Assembly: GCA_020072765.1 (NCBI GenBank)
Contig: JAIQGD010000007.1
Location: 1 to 64,000 of the forward strand
DNA: 64,000 nt
Reading direction: 5' to 3'
DNA from: Terriglobia bacterium
GTDB taxonomy: Bacteria > Acidobacteriota > Terriglobia > Acidiferrales > UBA7541
Positions 26,512-34,357 of this stretch are shown piece by piece. Both the position numbers and the translations under genes were made by a program. Every line of letters starts with the position of its first letter. The stretch's first letter is position 1. The notes under the pieces are model-generated. The model did no database searches, was not told where the DNA came from, and worked only from the letters and a program-made list of their open reading frames with translations.

Positions 26512-26536
26512 CTCCGTGTCTCTGTGCCTCTGTGGC
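26512..26536. repeat. CTCCGTG/CTCTGTGG-type element, copy 3
   Basis: CTCCGTGT-CTCTGTGC-CTCTGTGG-C aligns with the copies at 924-952 and 20572-20600. It is located just after fmt. Confidence 0.65.
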
Positions 26537-26601
26537 CTTTCCTAGCCTCTGTAGCGGCGCGTCGGCGATTTGTGCCGGCCCGGCACGCAGAGAGAAGGTT
26601 C

Positions 26602-26675
26602 TGTAGCGGCCGCCTTTCGCGCCGTTTGCGTCCCGATGGGTTGTATCGGGAAGGCGGGCGCTCGCCGGCCGCTAG
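26602..26675. repeat. TGTAGCG palindromic element, copy C
   Basis: TAGCGGCCG (26604-26612) is a perfect inverted repeat of CGGCCGCTA (26666-26674). Inside, TCCCGAT and ATCGGGA form a nested 7-base stem, preceded by GCGCCGTTTGCG as in copies A and 5183-5340. Confidence 0.8.
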
Positions 26676-26747
26676 TCACAACGCACTTTGACCTGGCTAC
26701 AGCACTCTCGCGCCCTCGACCGTGACCTCCTTCAGGACGGAGGATGT

Positions 26748-26761
26748 GACCCGGGTCACTG
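26748..26761. promoter_or_regulatory. Perfect 14-base palindrome, possible operator
   Basis: GTGACCCGGGTCAC lies about 100 bases upstream of the cytochrome gene. Just before it, CCTCC and GGAGG (26728-26745) form a further short inverted repeat. Symmetry and position suggest a dimeric regulator site; the regulator is unknown. Confidence 0.4.
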
Positions 26762-26861
26762 ACTTTGGCCAACCAGAAGCTTCAGATAGTTACGTGTTTA
26801 TCGATAAGTTTTTGGCCTTTTTCAATCCGCCCAATTGAGACACTTGATAGGGAGGTGAGTT

Positions 26862-27320
26862 ATGAGGTGGATCAGTCTTGTGGGAGCAATCCTTCTACTG
26901 AGTTTAGGCCTTGCCGCACGATCGCAAGAACCAACTGCTGGGACAGCACAAAAGAAAGTCATTAAAAAAGTTCCGATGAAACTCACTGCCGCAGATTCAG
27001 GCGAGGAAATGTACAGGGAATATTGCGCCGTCTGTCACGGGAAAGAAGGAAAGGGAGACGGTCCAGCAGTCTCTGAACTCAAGGTAGCACCGCCCGACTT
27101 GTCCATGTTGGCGAAACACAATAACGGGAAATACCCTTCCGATCACGTTGCAGCCGTATTGCGCTTCGGAACACCCGAGCCTGCCCATGGCACACGTGAC
27201 ATGCCGATTTGGGGGCACCTGTTGGGATGGTCGGGGTCCGCTCGCGGAAGCGAACCAGGTATGGTTCACCTACGAATTGCCAATCTGACGACCTATATCG
27301 AATCGTTGCAGGTGAAATGA
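26862..27320 (+). CDS. Secreted mono-heme cytochrome c
   Basis: 152 residues. Signal peptide WISLVGAILLLSLGLAARSQ (residues 3-22), heme-binding CAVCH at about 54-58 after MYREYCAVCHGKEGKGDG, and a likely axial Met in TRDMPIWGHLL (about 110). It belongs to the class I small cytochromes that carry electrons in the periplasm. GGGAGGTGAG gives a strong ribosome site. Codon choice is visibly more A/T-ending than in the neighbours (AAA, ATT, AAT frequent), and it is flanked by two gene-free gaps of over 350 bases, which suggests recent arrival or relaxed constraint. No oxidase or dehydrogenase partner is adjacent. Confidence 0.83.
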   Translation: MRWISLVGAILLLSLGLAARSQEPTAGTAQKKVIKKVPMKLTAADSGEEMYREYCAVCHGKEGKGDGPAVSELKVAPPDLSMLAKHNNGKYPSDHVAAVLRFGTPEPAHGTRDMPIWGHLLGWSGSARGSEPGMVHLRIANLTTYIESLQVK

Positions 27321-27686
27321 ACCATTTAGATTGCATCCCGCCGCCAAGTTTCTTGAGGATGCGATGGTGCGACATAGTCTGCCCAATGAGGGACGGAGTT
27401 TCTGCCGTGTGCGCGCATTTCAGGTTTCGACCTGAGGTGGGTCCGCGAAACTAGGCAATTCACAGTCCGAATCCGGCTGCGCACTGCGCGTATGTCCTGA
27501 TTAACGCGTTAACCGAACATGTGGATTGTCCCTGACACGTGCGAGTTCAGTTCGGTGAAGTAACAGCTACTCACTCCCCCTCGGATCTGGGTGCCACGCT
27601 GCCAATTCACCCGTGGCCGTAGCGCCTTTCCCTTTTCCATTTTCTGTTTTCCATTTTCCCGCCCTCCTGTGCTTTGATGTAATCCG
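27321..27686. other. Intergenic region with a 12-base palindrome and a pyrimidine-rich repeat
   Basis: 366 bases without a gene. TTAACGCGTTAA at 27501-27512 is a perfect palindrome. TTTTCCATTTTC occurs at 27633-27644 and again at 27647-27658, a 14-base tandem period within a C/T-rich tract just upstream of rsmB. Confidence 0.6.
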
Positions 27687-29060
27687 ATGCCTGTCAGCCC
27701 AGCCCGACGAATTGCCTTCGAGACGCTCCGCCGCGTGGAGGCCGAGGGCGCCTATGCCAGCGACGTGCTGCACACAGAACTGCGCCCCAGCATCAAGCCC
27801 GCGGATGCCGCGCTCGCCACCGAAATCGCCATGGGCATCCTCCGCTGGCGCCGCCTGCTCGATTTCCTTCTCGATCGCCATCTCAAAAAGCCCGTCGAGC
27901 AACTCGACTTGCCCGTGGCCCTCGCTTTGCGCATGGGGATTTACCAGATCCGCTTCCTCGAAAAAGTTCCGGCGCGTGCCGCCGTGAACGAATCGGTCGA
28001 GCTGGTGAAGCGCGCCAAGAAAACTTCGGCGGCCTCTCTCGTGAACGCGGTCCTGCGCCGTGCCGCGGAGGAAGCCAAATCACCGGCCGAAAAGTTTCTG
28101 CCCCCCGGCCTTCCGCCGGCCGAGCGCCTCGCCATCCTCCACTCGCATCCCGCGTGGATGGTCGAGCGCTGGCTGGCGCGCCTGGGCGAGGCGCGCACGC
28201 TCGCGCTCCTCGAGGCCAATAATCGCCCGCCGCGGCTGGCTTGCGCCGTTCACGACGCCGGTCACCGCGAAGAAATCCTCGCCGCTCTCGGGCGCGCCGG
28301 CCTGCGCATCGAACCCGGAAGCCTGCTCCAGGCGGCCTTCATCGCCAGCGGCGGCAGCCCCGCGCGCACCGAACCTTTTCGCGCCGGAAAAATCTCGATC
28401 CAGGACGAAGCCTCCCAGGCCGTGCCGCTGCTGCTCGACGTGCAGCCCGGTGACCGAGTGCTCGATCTGTGCGCCGCGCCCGGCGGCAAAACGCCTCCGC
28501 TGGTGCGCGCCGCCGGAGACACCGGCATGGTCATCGCCGCCGACCGCCACGCCCACCGCCTGCACGCCATGCGCGCGCAATTCAAGCGCCTCGGCCTGCG
28601 CGGCGTGCATCTGGTCGAATTGGACGCCACGCAGCCGCTCCCCTTTGGTAACCCCTTCGCCCGCATCCTGGTGGACGCGCCCTGTTCCGGCACCGGCACC
28701 CTCGCCCGCCACCCCGAGATTCGCTGGCGCCTGCGCCCCGAGCAGTTGGCCGAATTTCACCGCCTCCAGCTGCAACTGCTGCGCAGGGCGCTCGAGCAGC
28801 TCGCGCCCGGCGGCACGCTCGTCTATTCCACCTGCTCGATCGAGCCGGAAGAAAACGAACACGTCGTCGAAGCCGCGCTGCGCGACGCCCCCGCGATTCG
28901 CCGCGCCCCCTCGCCCCAGACGGCGCGCTCTCTCGCCGCGCATCTCGCCCCCGGTGTATCCCCCTCCGCCTTGCTCGACGACGCCGGCCAGTTCCGCACC
29001 TTCCCCGGCCAGCACCACACCGACGGCTTCTTCGCCGCTCCCCTCATAAGACTTCCATAA
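27687..29060 (+). CDS. rsmB: 16S rRNA m5C967 methyltransferase (RsmB)
   Basis: 457 residues. The N-terminal NusB-like domain (about 1-135: ARRIAFETLRRVEAEGAYAS, AVNESVELVKRAKK) is joined to a Rossmann methyltransferase. SAM-binding VLDLCAAPGGKTPPLV is at about 260-275, catalytic motif IV ILVDAPCSGTGTLARHPEI, and motif VI VYSTCSIEPEENE with the nucleophilic Cys. Both Cys are present, so it should be active. It heads the run rsmB, PASTA protein, rpe, bamD. The poorly conserved N-terminal/methyltransferase linker is of normal length. Confidence 0.93.
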   Translation: MPVSPARRIAFETLRRVEAEGAYASDVLHTELRPSIKPADAALATEIAMGILRWRRLLDFLLDRHLKKPVEQLDLPVALALRMGIYQIRFLEKVPARAAVNESVELVKRAKKTSAASLVNAVLRRAAEEAKSPAEKFLPPGLPPAERLAILHSHPAWMVERWLARLGEARTLALLEANNRPPRLACAVHDAGHREEILAALGRAGLRIEPGSLLQAAFIASGGSPARTEPFRAGKISIQDEASQAVPLLLDVQPGDRVLDLCAAPGGKTPPLVRAAGDTGMVIAADRHAHRLHAMRAQFKRLGLRGVHLVELDATQPLPFGNPFARILVDAPCSGTGTLARHPEIRWRLRPEQLAEFHRLQLQLLRRALEQLAPGGTLVYSTCSIEPEENEHVVEAALRDAPAIRRAPSPQTARSLAAHLAPGVSPSALLDDAGQFRTFPGQHHTDGFFAAPLIRLP

Positions 29061-29359
29061 AACTTCAGCATTCGCGCTGGGTACTAGTTCTTTACACCAA
29101 CATCCCCTTGCGCTTCGCCATCCTCGTGCTACCTTGGTAATAGGGAAATGCCGCTATACAACACCACAAAAAACGGGCGAAGCAAATCAGGCACGAACTA
29201 TCTGCCCCCAGCCTCATTTCTAATCGCAACACCGGATTTACAGAAAATGACGCAACTGATTGAAAACAAAGAGCGGCGCCCCATTCTAATCGCAACACTT
29301 TCGACCTCCCGGACAAGCCCGTGGAAGACGGTTTTAGCGTCCCGGGGGGAGGCAACTGC
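29061..29359. other. A+T-richer intergenic region with a 66-base direct-repeat period
   Basis: Almost 300 bases without a convincing gene and clearly less G+C-rich than the neighbours. The 15-mer TTCTAATCGCAACAC occurs at 29218-29232 and 29284-29298, 66 bases apart. The last 20 bases hold the GGGGGGAGG ribosome site of the PASTA gene. Confidence 0.55.
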
Positions 29360-30085
29360 ATGACGCTGACCGAGCGCTTTCACTGGGTTCTGCGCATGGG
29401 CCTGTTGCTGTTCATCCTGTCGTCGGTGGCGTTTCTGAGCGCGCTGACGGCCATGCGCTTCGCCATCCAGGGCCGGGAAGTGGTCATGCCCGACGTCGTC
29501 GGCACCGGAGCGACCACCGCCGCCCAAATTCTCGATGGCCGCCGCCTGGGCATGAAGGTCGAGGACCGCATTTTCAGCAATCTCCCGGTGGACGCGGTGG
29601 TGCGGCAAAGCCCGCCACCCGACATGAAAGTCAAAATCGGCCAGGCCGCGCACGTCGTCTTGAGCCTCGGCCCGCAGAAGGTCACTATCCCGCAGCTCGA
29701 GCAGAAAACCGTGCGGGAGGCGCAGATCGACCTTCTGCGCGGTGGGATGCGTTTGTGGGAAGTCTCCAAACTCTACTTGCCCGGCACCGTCGAGGACACC
29801 GTGCTCCGGCAGGATCCCACGCCGGGCACCAGCGATGTCTCCAGCCCGCACGTCAATTTGCTTGTGGCGCTGGGGCCGCGGCCCCCGGCTTTCGTGATGC
29901 CGGAGCTGTACGGTCTGCCGCTTCCCGAAGCCCAGGCGAAATTGAGTGCCGCCGGGCTGAAAGTCGGGAAGCTCACGCCCTCCCCGTCTCCCGACGCGGC
30001 GCGCGGAACCGTCATTGCGCAAACGCCGCTGCGCGGGCAGCGCGTCGACACAACCACATCCATCGAATTGGGGGTAGCCGAATAG
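29360..30085 (+). CDS. Membrane-anchored protein with three PASTA domains
   Basis: 241 residues. The start at 29360 follows GGGGGGAGG; an in-frame GTG at 29321 would add 13 residues lacking such a site. One membrane helix (about 11-31, MGLLLFILSSVAFLSALTAM) leaves the rest in the periplasm. Three PASTA repeats follow: MPDVVGTGATTAAQILDGRR (about 41-60), IPQLEQKTVREAQIDLLRGG (about 111-130) and MPELYGLPLPEAQAKLSAAG (about 180-199). PASTA domains bind peptidoglycan muropeptides or beta-lactams; there is no kinase or transpeptidase domain here. It lies between rsmB and rpe, an order seen in other genomes, and probably has a cell-wall-sensing or scaffolding role. Confidence 0.85.
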   Translation: MTLTERFHWVLRMGLLLFILSSVAFLSALTAMRFAIQGREVVMPDVVGTGATTAAQILDGRRLGMKVEDRIFSNLPVDAVVRQSPPPDMKVKIGQAAHVVLSLGPQKVTIPQLEQKTVREAQIDLLRGGMRLWEVSKLYLPGTVEDTVLRQDPTPGTSDVSSPHVNLLVALGPRPPAFVMPELYGLPLPEAQAKLSAAGLKVGKLTPSPSPDAARGTVIAQTPLRGQRVDTTTSIELGVAE

Positions 30086-30146
30086 CCATGGACCGCCGGA
30101 GGTGCGTGCCCGGGTTCCGGCCTGTGCTAGAATTCTGCCCACTGCC

Positions 30147-30833
30147 ATGACCTACGCCAACATCGAGATCGCGCCCTCCATTCTCGCCGCCAATTTTTCC
30201 CGGCTGGGCGAGGAGATCCGCGTCGTCGAACAGGGCGGCGCCGACGTCATTCACGTCGACGTCATGGACGGCCATTTCGTGCCCAATATTTCCATCGGGA
30301 TTCCGGTGGTCAAGTCGCTGAGCCAAGCAACCCGCCTGCCCCTGGATGTGCATCTAATGATCGAGCAACCCGAGAAGTACATCGAGGACTTTATCCGCGC
30401 GGGCGCCGGCCGTGTGCTCATCCATCAGGAATCCACGGTGCATCTGGACCGCGCGCTGTCCATGATTCGGGAATTCAGGGCGCAGGCGGGCGCGGCCATT
30501 AATCCGGCGACGCCGGTCGCGATGCTCAGCGATGTGCTCGACAAGCTGGACACCGTGCTGGTGATGTCCGTCAATCCGGGCTTCGGCGGCCAGAAATTCA
30601 TCCCCGGCGCGATGGAGAAGATCCGGCAGCTCAACGAATGGCGCGCGCGGTACAATTATTCGTTTCGGATCGAAGTGGATGGCGGCGTGGGCATGGAAAA
30701 TGCCGCCGCGCTGGCCCAGGCCGGCGCGAATACGCTGGCCGCGGGAACCACGACTCTCCACGCGCCTGATCCGGCGGCGGCCACGCGCCAGATGCGCAAG
30801 CTCGCCACCGAGGCAGTGAGGCAACGCGTTTGA
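30147..30833 (+). CDS. rpe: Ribulose-phosphate 3-epimerase
   Basis: 228 residues, normal length. It interconverts ribulose-5-P and xylulose-5-P in the pentose phosphate pathway. The TIM-barrel metal and catalytic motifs are clear: IAPSILAANFSRLGEEI (about 8-24), HVDVMDGHFVPNISIG (about 36-51, His/Asp metal ligands), DVHLMIEQPEKYI, VLVMSVNPGFGGQKFIPGAM (about 140-159) and IEVDGGVGMENA (about 177-188). The first ATG with family-like sequence is 30147. It overlaps by 4 bases the TTG start of the next gene. Confidence 0.95.
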   Translation: MTYANIEIAPSILAANFSRLGEEIRVVEQGGADVIHVDVMDGHFVPNISIGIPVVKSLSQATRLPLDVHLMIEQPEKYIEDFIRAGAGRVLIHQESTVHLDRALSMIREFRAQAGAAINPATPVAMLSDVLDKLDTVLVMSVNPGFGGQKFIPGAMEKIRQLNEWRARYNYSFRIEVDGGVGMENAAALAQAGANTLAAGTTTLHAPDPAAATRQMRKLATEAVRQRV

Positions 30834-32329
30834 ATAAACCTTTCATGAATGTACTCGTCACGAAGTTGCGTCACGTCCCGATGGTGGCGCTCGCCGTCCT
30901 GCTCGCGGGGACGTTGTGCGCCGGCGTTTCCGCGCAGAAAAAGCCCAAAGTCACCAAGGTCAAGCCGAAGGCAAAATCCGCGCAGAACGCCGACGGGACC
31001 CCCTCGGCCGAACCCGACAAGGTCCTCTACGACCGCGCCCTGGATGACATCCAGCACCGCAGGTTCACCGAAGGGCGGCTGAGCCTTCAGACCTTGATCA
31101 ACACCTACCCGGACAGCGAATATCTCGCCAAAGCCAAGCTCAGCATGGCCGACTCCTTCTTCAAAGAGGGCGGAACGTCCAATCTGACGCAGGCCATCGA
31201 GGAATACAAAAACTTCATCGTGTTCTTCCCGTTTCTCGATGAATCCGCCTACGCGCAAATGCAGGTCGGCATGGCCCATTACCAGATGATGGAGAAATCC
31301 GACCGCGACACCAACCAGGCGCAGGCCGCCGAAAGCGAGCTGCAGATTTTTCTCCTCAAGTATCCGGAGAGCCCGCTGGTGCCGCAGGCCGAGCAGCGCT
31401 TGCGCGACGTGCAGGAAGTTTTGGCCGACGGCGAATTCCGCATCGGCCGCTACTACTACGTCAAGCAGGATTACCGCGCCTCCGCCGCGCGCCTGATGGA
31501 AGTGTCCGAGCGCTATCCGCTCTATAGCCAGAGCGACGATGCCCTGGCCATGCTCGGCGACGTCTACCAGCGCGCCCGGCAAGCCTCCAAGAGCGAAGAC
31601 GACAAAAATCATTGGCGCGGTCTGGCCGCCCAATGTTACAGCCGCATCGTAAGGGATTACCCGGTGTCGAGCCGCGCCGCTGAAGCCAAGACGCGCCTGG
31701 CGGACATGGGAGCGCCGGTCCCCGCAGCCGATCCGCAGGCCGTGGCGCGGATGCAGCAGCAGCAACTGTACGAGAAGCACCACCACCGTCTTGTCTTTCT
31801 GCGGCTTCCCATGGGGATGATCAAATCCCGCCCCGACGTCTATGTGGCCGCTCGCAGTGGCCCGCCGAATTTGAACCCGCCCGATGATTCGGTTTCGGCC
31901 ACGGAAGTCTTGAAACCGGGAGCAGCCGGTCCGTCGTTCAACCTGTCGGCGCGGAGGCCCGCGCCGGCCAATGACGCGGGAACCGACAGCGATTCGACTC
32001 CGGTGGAAATCCAACCGTCGAGTCCCGCCAGTGGTCTGCCTTCGACCACCGCCGCCGTCCAGATCATTGAAGCTCCGGCTGCGGGCAGCACCTCCAACGC
32101 GGATTCCAGTTCTTCCTCCTCCGCCGCGAACCCCCCGGCCAGCGATCCCCCGGCGGCCAGCACCCCTGCGCCCCATGCCCCCGCCGATCCGGCCGCCGCC
32201 TCCCCGGAAACCCCGGCCGCCACTTCGGCCGCTCCGGCCAATGCTCTGGCAGAGGCCAGCAAGACCGACCCCAAGACGGAGTCCACCAGCAAGAAAAAGA
32301 AGGGGTTGAAGAAACTGGTGCCCTGGTAA
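30830..32329 (+). CDS. bamD: BamD-like outer-membrane assembly factor with long C-terminal tail
   Basis: 499 residues from TTG 30830, or 494 from ATG 30845. Signal peptide VPMVALAVLLAGTLCAGVSA near 17-36; a Cys is present but the lipobox is poor. Residues about 60-305 are tetratricopeptide repeats of the BamD/YfiO type (YDRALDDIQHRRFTEGRLSL, LIEEYKN-like AIEEYKNFIVFFPFLDESAY, EFRIGRYYYVKQDYRASAAR). E. coli BamD is about 245 residues; here an extra segment with KHHHRLVFLRLPMGMI (about 319-334) and a long Ser/Ala/Pro-rich tail follow, ending SKKKKGLKKLVPW. It should help insert beta-barrel proteins. It overlaps rpe by four bases, implying translational coupling. Confidence 0.8.
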   Translation: MNKPFMNVLVTKLRHVPMVALAVLLAGTLCAGVSAQKKPKVTKVKPKAKSAQNADGTPSAEPDKVLYDRALDDIQHRRFTEGRLSLQTLINTYPDSEYLAKAKLSMADSFFKEGGTSNLTQAIEEYKNFIVFFPFLDESAYAQMQVGMAHYQMMEKSDRDTNQAQAAESELQIFLLKYPESPLVPQAEQRLRDVQEVLADGEFRIGRYYYVKQDYRASAARLMEVSERYPLYSQSDDALAMLGDVYQRARQASKSEDDKNHWRGLAAQCYSRIVRDYPVSSRAAEAKTRLADMGAPVPAADPQAVARMQQQQLYEKHHHRLVFLRLPMGMIKSRPDVYVAARSGPPNLNPPDDSVSATEVLKPGAAGPSFNLSARRPAPANDAGTDSDSTPVEIQPSSPASGLPSTTAAVQIIEAPAAGSTSNADSSSSSSAANPPASDPPAASTPAPHAPADPAAASPETPAATSAAPANALAEASKTDPKTESTSKKKKGLKKLVPW

Positions 32330-32463
32330 TCCCCGGAATCCCCCTGCTAACGACTGTAGCACCCTAGTACTTCGAGTTTGTTGACGCTGCCCCCGGTGGA
32401 TGTTAGCAATAGAGTGTAGGGGCAGGCACAGCGCAGGGTAGGCGCGCCTGCAGGGGACCGAAG

Positions 32464-34197
32464 GTGCCAAGTATCCTGGTTGCTGACGACAATACCAACA
32501 TCCAGAAGATGGTTGCTCTGGCGTTTGAGGAGCGCGGCATCAAAGTGGTGGCCGTCGGCAACGGCGAAGCCGCCGTGCGCCGCATCCCGGACATGCTGCC
32601 GGATCTGGTTCTGGCCGATGTGTTCATGCCCGTGCGCAATGGGTACGAAGTCTGCGAATTCGTCAAGAAAGACGCGCGCTTCGCCCACGTCCCCGTGATT
32701 CTGCTGGTCGGCGCATTCGATCCCCTGGACGAAAAAGAGGCCCGGCGGGTGGGCGCCGACGGCGTGCTGAAGAAGCCGTTCGTTCCTCCCGATCCGCTGA
32801 TCGCCATGGTCACTGCGGCGCTGGAAAAGAATCCCCGCGTCGCCGCGGAAAATGCCAAACCGAAAAAGGCCGCTGCGCCGCCCGCAAAGCCCGAGGTTGT
32901 CCTGAAGAACGCGTCGGGAGCCGCGAGCCCGGAGGTCGCACAGCGAACCTACGGAGCCAGCGCGGATGAGTCTGATGAGAAGCAGCACACCGCCGAAGCC
33001 CCCGAGGCTGCGCCGCCCGCGGTAGCAGCCGCGCCGGGTGAAGGCGAGGATTTTGACGCCGCATCCACTTCCGCCGACTGGCGGCGCTCGGCCATGAACT
33101 TCGAAGTTCCGGCGGACGTTGCCAATCAAGTGGCGTTTGCCTCGGACGGAGATTTCGGAGGGATGTTCCCTTCCGAAGAGGGTGCCCCGCAGGCCAGCGC
33201 AGGTGCGGCAGATCCATCTCCTGCGCCGCCCGTCGCGGAGTCCGCGCCCGCACCGCCGAAGCCCGCGCCGCCGAAAGTAGCGGCCAAACCAGCCTTGAGC
33301 GCCGTTTTGGATGCGCCCGTAAGCACACCGCCAGCAAAATCCGCGCCCGCCGCAAAATCAGCGGGACCAGCGCCCGAGGTCCGCAGTTCCCCGGCCGTGG
33401 TGGCTGTGCCCGAGCCGGCGTCCCCGGTCATGCTGGAACAGGCCGTGGAAACGGAATCCGAGGAACAGCCCGTGTCGCAATATTCCGGTGATCCCTCCTT
33501 CTCGGAGGAAGAATCGGAACGGGAGGCGGCGGAGACACCGGAAGCGGCAGAGCCCGCTGTCGCTTCGGCGCCGCCGCCGGACTGGGCAGTGGAAGCCAGC
33601 GCCGAGGTGGAAGCTCCGGCAGATGAGTCCGCGCCCGCCGTCGTACATGGATCGCAAACGCAGCAGGAAGATTCGTTTTTCGAAGCCGAGGCCGCCAGCG
33701 AAGCGCCGCTGGAACCCGCGCCGCCCGTTCCGCCGGCCGTGAGCAAAGCGGTTTTGGCGCCGCAGGCCAGCGCGAGTGTTCCCGCCGCTCCGCATTTCGA
33801 GATTGCCCCGGAAGATCCCGCGCCGCCCCTGGCCCTTCGCGATCCGTCGTTGATCGAAGACACAGCTGTGCGCGTGACTCCCGAAGCGCTGCTCGAGCAG
33901 GAAGAACCCTCCACGTCGGCAACCTACGGCGCGCTCCACGAGGAAGTTCCTCCGCTGTATTCGATCATCGTGCCCACCGAGGCCAGCCCCGAGCCCGCAG
34001 AGCCCGCGGCGGAACCGGCTCCCATGCCGGAATTTTCATCGAGTGCTTCGGAGCCGGACGCGGGAACCGTGGATGCCGTCGTGCAGACGATCCTCCAGAA
34101 AATCGAACCGCAGCTGCACGATCTGCTTTCGCAGCGTGTGCTCAGGCCGCTGATCGAAAACCTCGTTCAGAGCGAACTCGCCAAGAAGCAGAAGTAG
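32464..34197 (+). CDS. Response-regulator receiver with long disordered Pro/Ala/Glu-rich tail
   Basis: 577 residues from a GTG at 32464. Residues 1-125 are a CheY-type receiver: acidic pair Asp8/Asp9, phospho-acceptor Asp52 in LVLADVFMPVRNGYE, Lys104 in VLKKPFVPP. The usual switch Thr/Ser after beta-4 appears as Val82 in ILLVGAFDP, so signalling may be altered. Residues about 130-530 are low-complexity Ala/Pro/Glu/Ser, with no recognisable domain. A short helical C-terminus (AVVQTILQKIEPQLHDLLSQ, then RVLRPLIENLVQSELAKKQK, about 536-577) may be a binding or oligomerisation tip. No kinase gene is adjacent. Proteins of this layout occur in Acidobacteriota; function unknown. Confidence 0.75.
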   Translation: MPSILVADDNTNIQKMVALAFEERGIKVVAVGNGEAAVRRIPDMLPDLVLADVFMPVRNGYEVCEFVKKDARFAHVPVILLVGAFDPLDEKEARRVGADGVLKKPFVPPDPLIAMVTAALEKNPRVAAENAKPKKAAAPPAKPEVVLKNASGAASPEVAQRTYGASADESDEKQHTAEAPEAAPPAVAAAPGEGEDFDAASTSADWRRSAMNFEVPADVANQVAFASDGDFGGMFPSEEGAPQASAGAADPSPAPPVAESAPAPPKPAPPKVAAKPALSAVLDAPVSTPPAKSAPAAKSAGPAPEVRSSPAVVAVPEPASPVMLEQAVETESEEQPVSQYSGDPSFSEEESEREAAETPEAAEPAVASAPPPDWAVEASAEVEAPADESAPAVVHGSQTQQEDSFFEAEAASEAPLEPAPPVPPAVSKAVLAPQASASVPAAPHFEIAPEDPAPPLALRDPSLIEDTAVRVTPEALLEQEEPSTSATYGALHEEVPPLYSIIVPTEASPEPAEPAAEPAPMPEFSSSASEPDAGTVDAVVQTILQKIEPQLHDLLSQRVLRPLIENLVQSELAKKQK

Positions 34198-34357
34198 ACC
34201 GTTCCGGTCCCGGCTGTGCGCTCTTTCACCCCGGGTACGAAACTCTGGCCTGTAACCAACGCCCCCATCCAACCGGTGCCGTGGTTCTTCCACTTGCGAG
34301 GCGCAGGCCTCGCGTATATGCTGAGCGCCGTTGGCCGATCATCCACGGGGGTGCTGC

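Larger units (their letters stand above)
26489..26861. other. Intergenic region with two repeat elements and an operator-like palindrome
   Basis: 373 bases without a gene. It contains a CTCCGTG-type element (26512-26536), a TGTAGCG palindromic element (26602-26675), a 14-base palindrome (26748-26761), and then an A+T-richer stretch leading to GGGAGGTGAGTT before the cytochrome ATG. Confidence 0.6.

Noticed and set aside
29218-29298. CRISPR array
   Set aside because: Only two 15-base repeats, no further units of good identity and no cas genes; listed only as a repeat observation.
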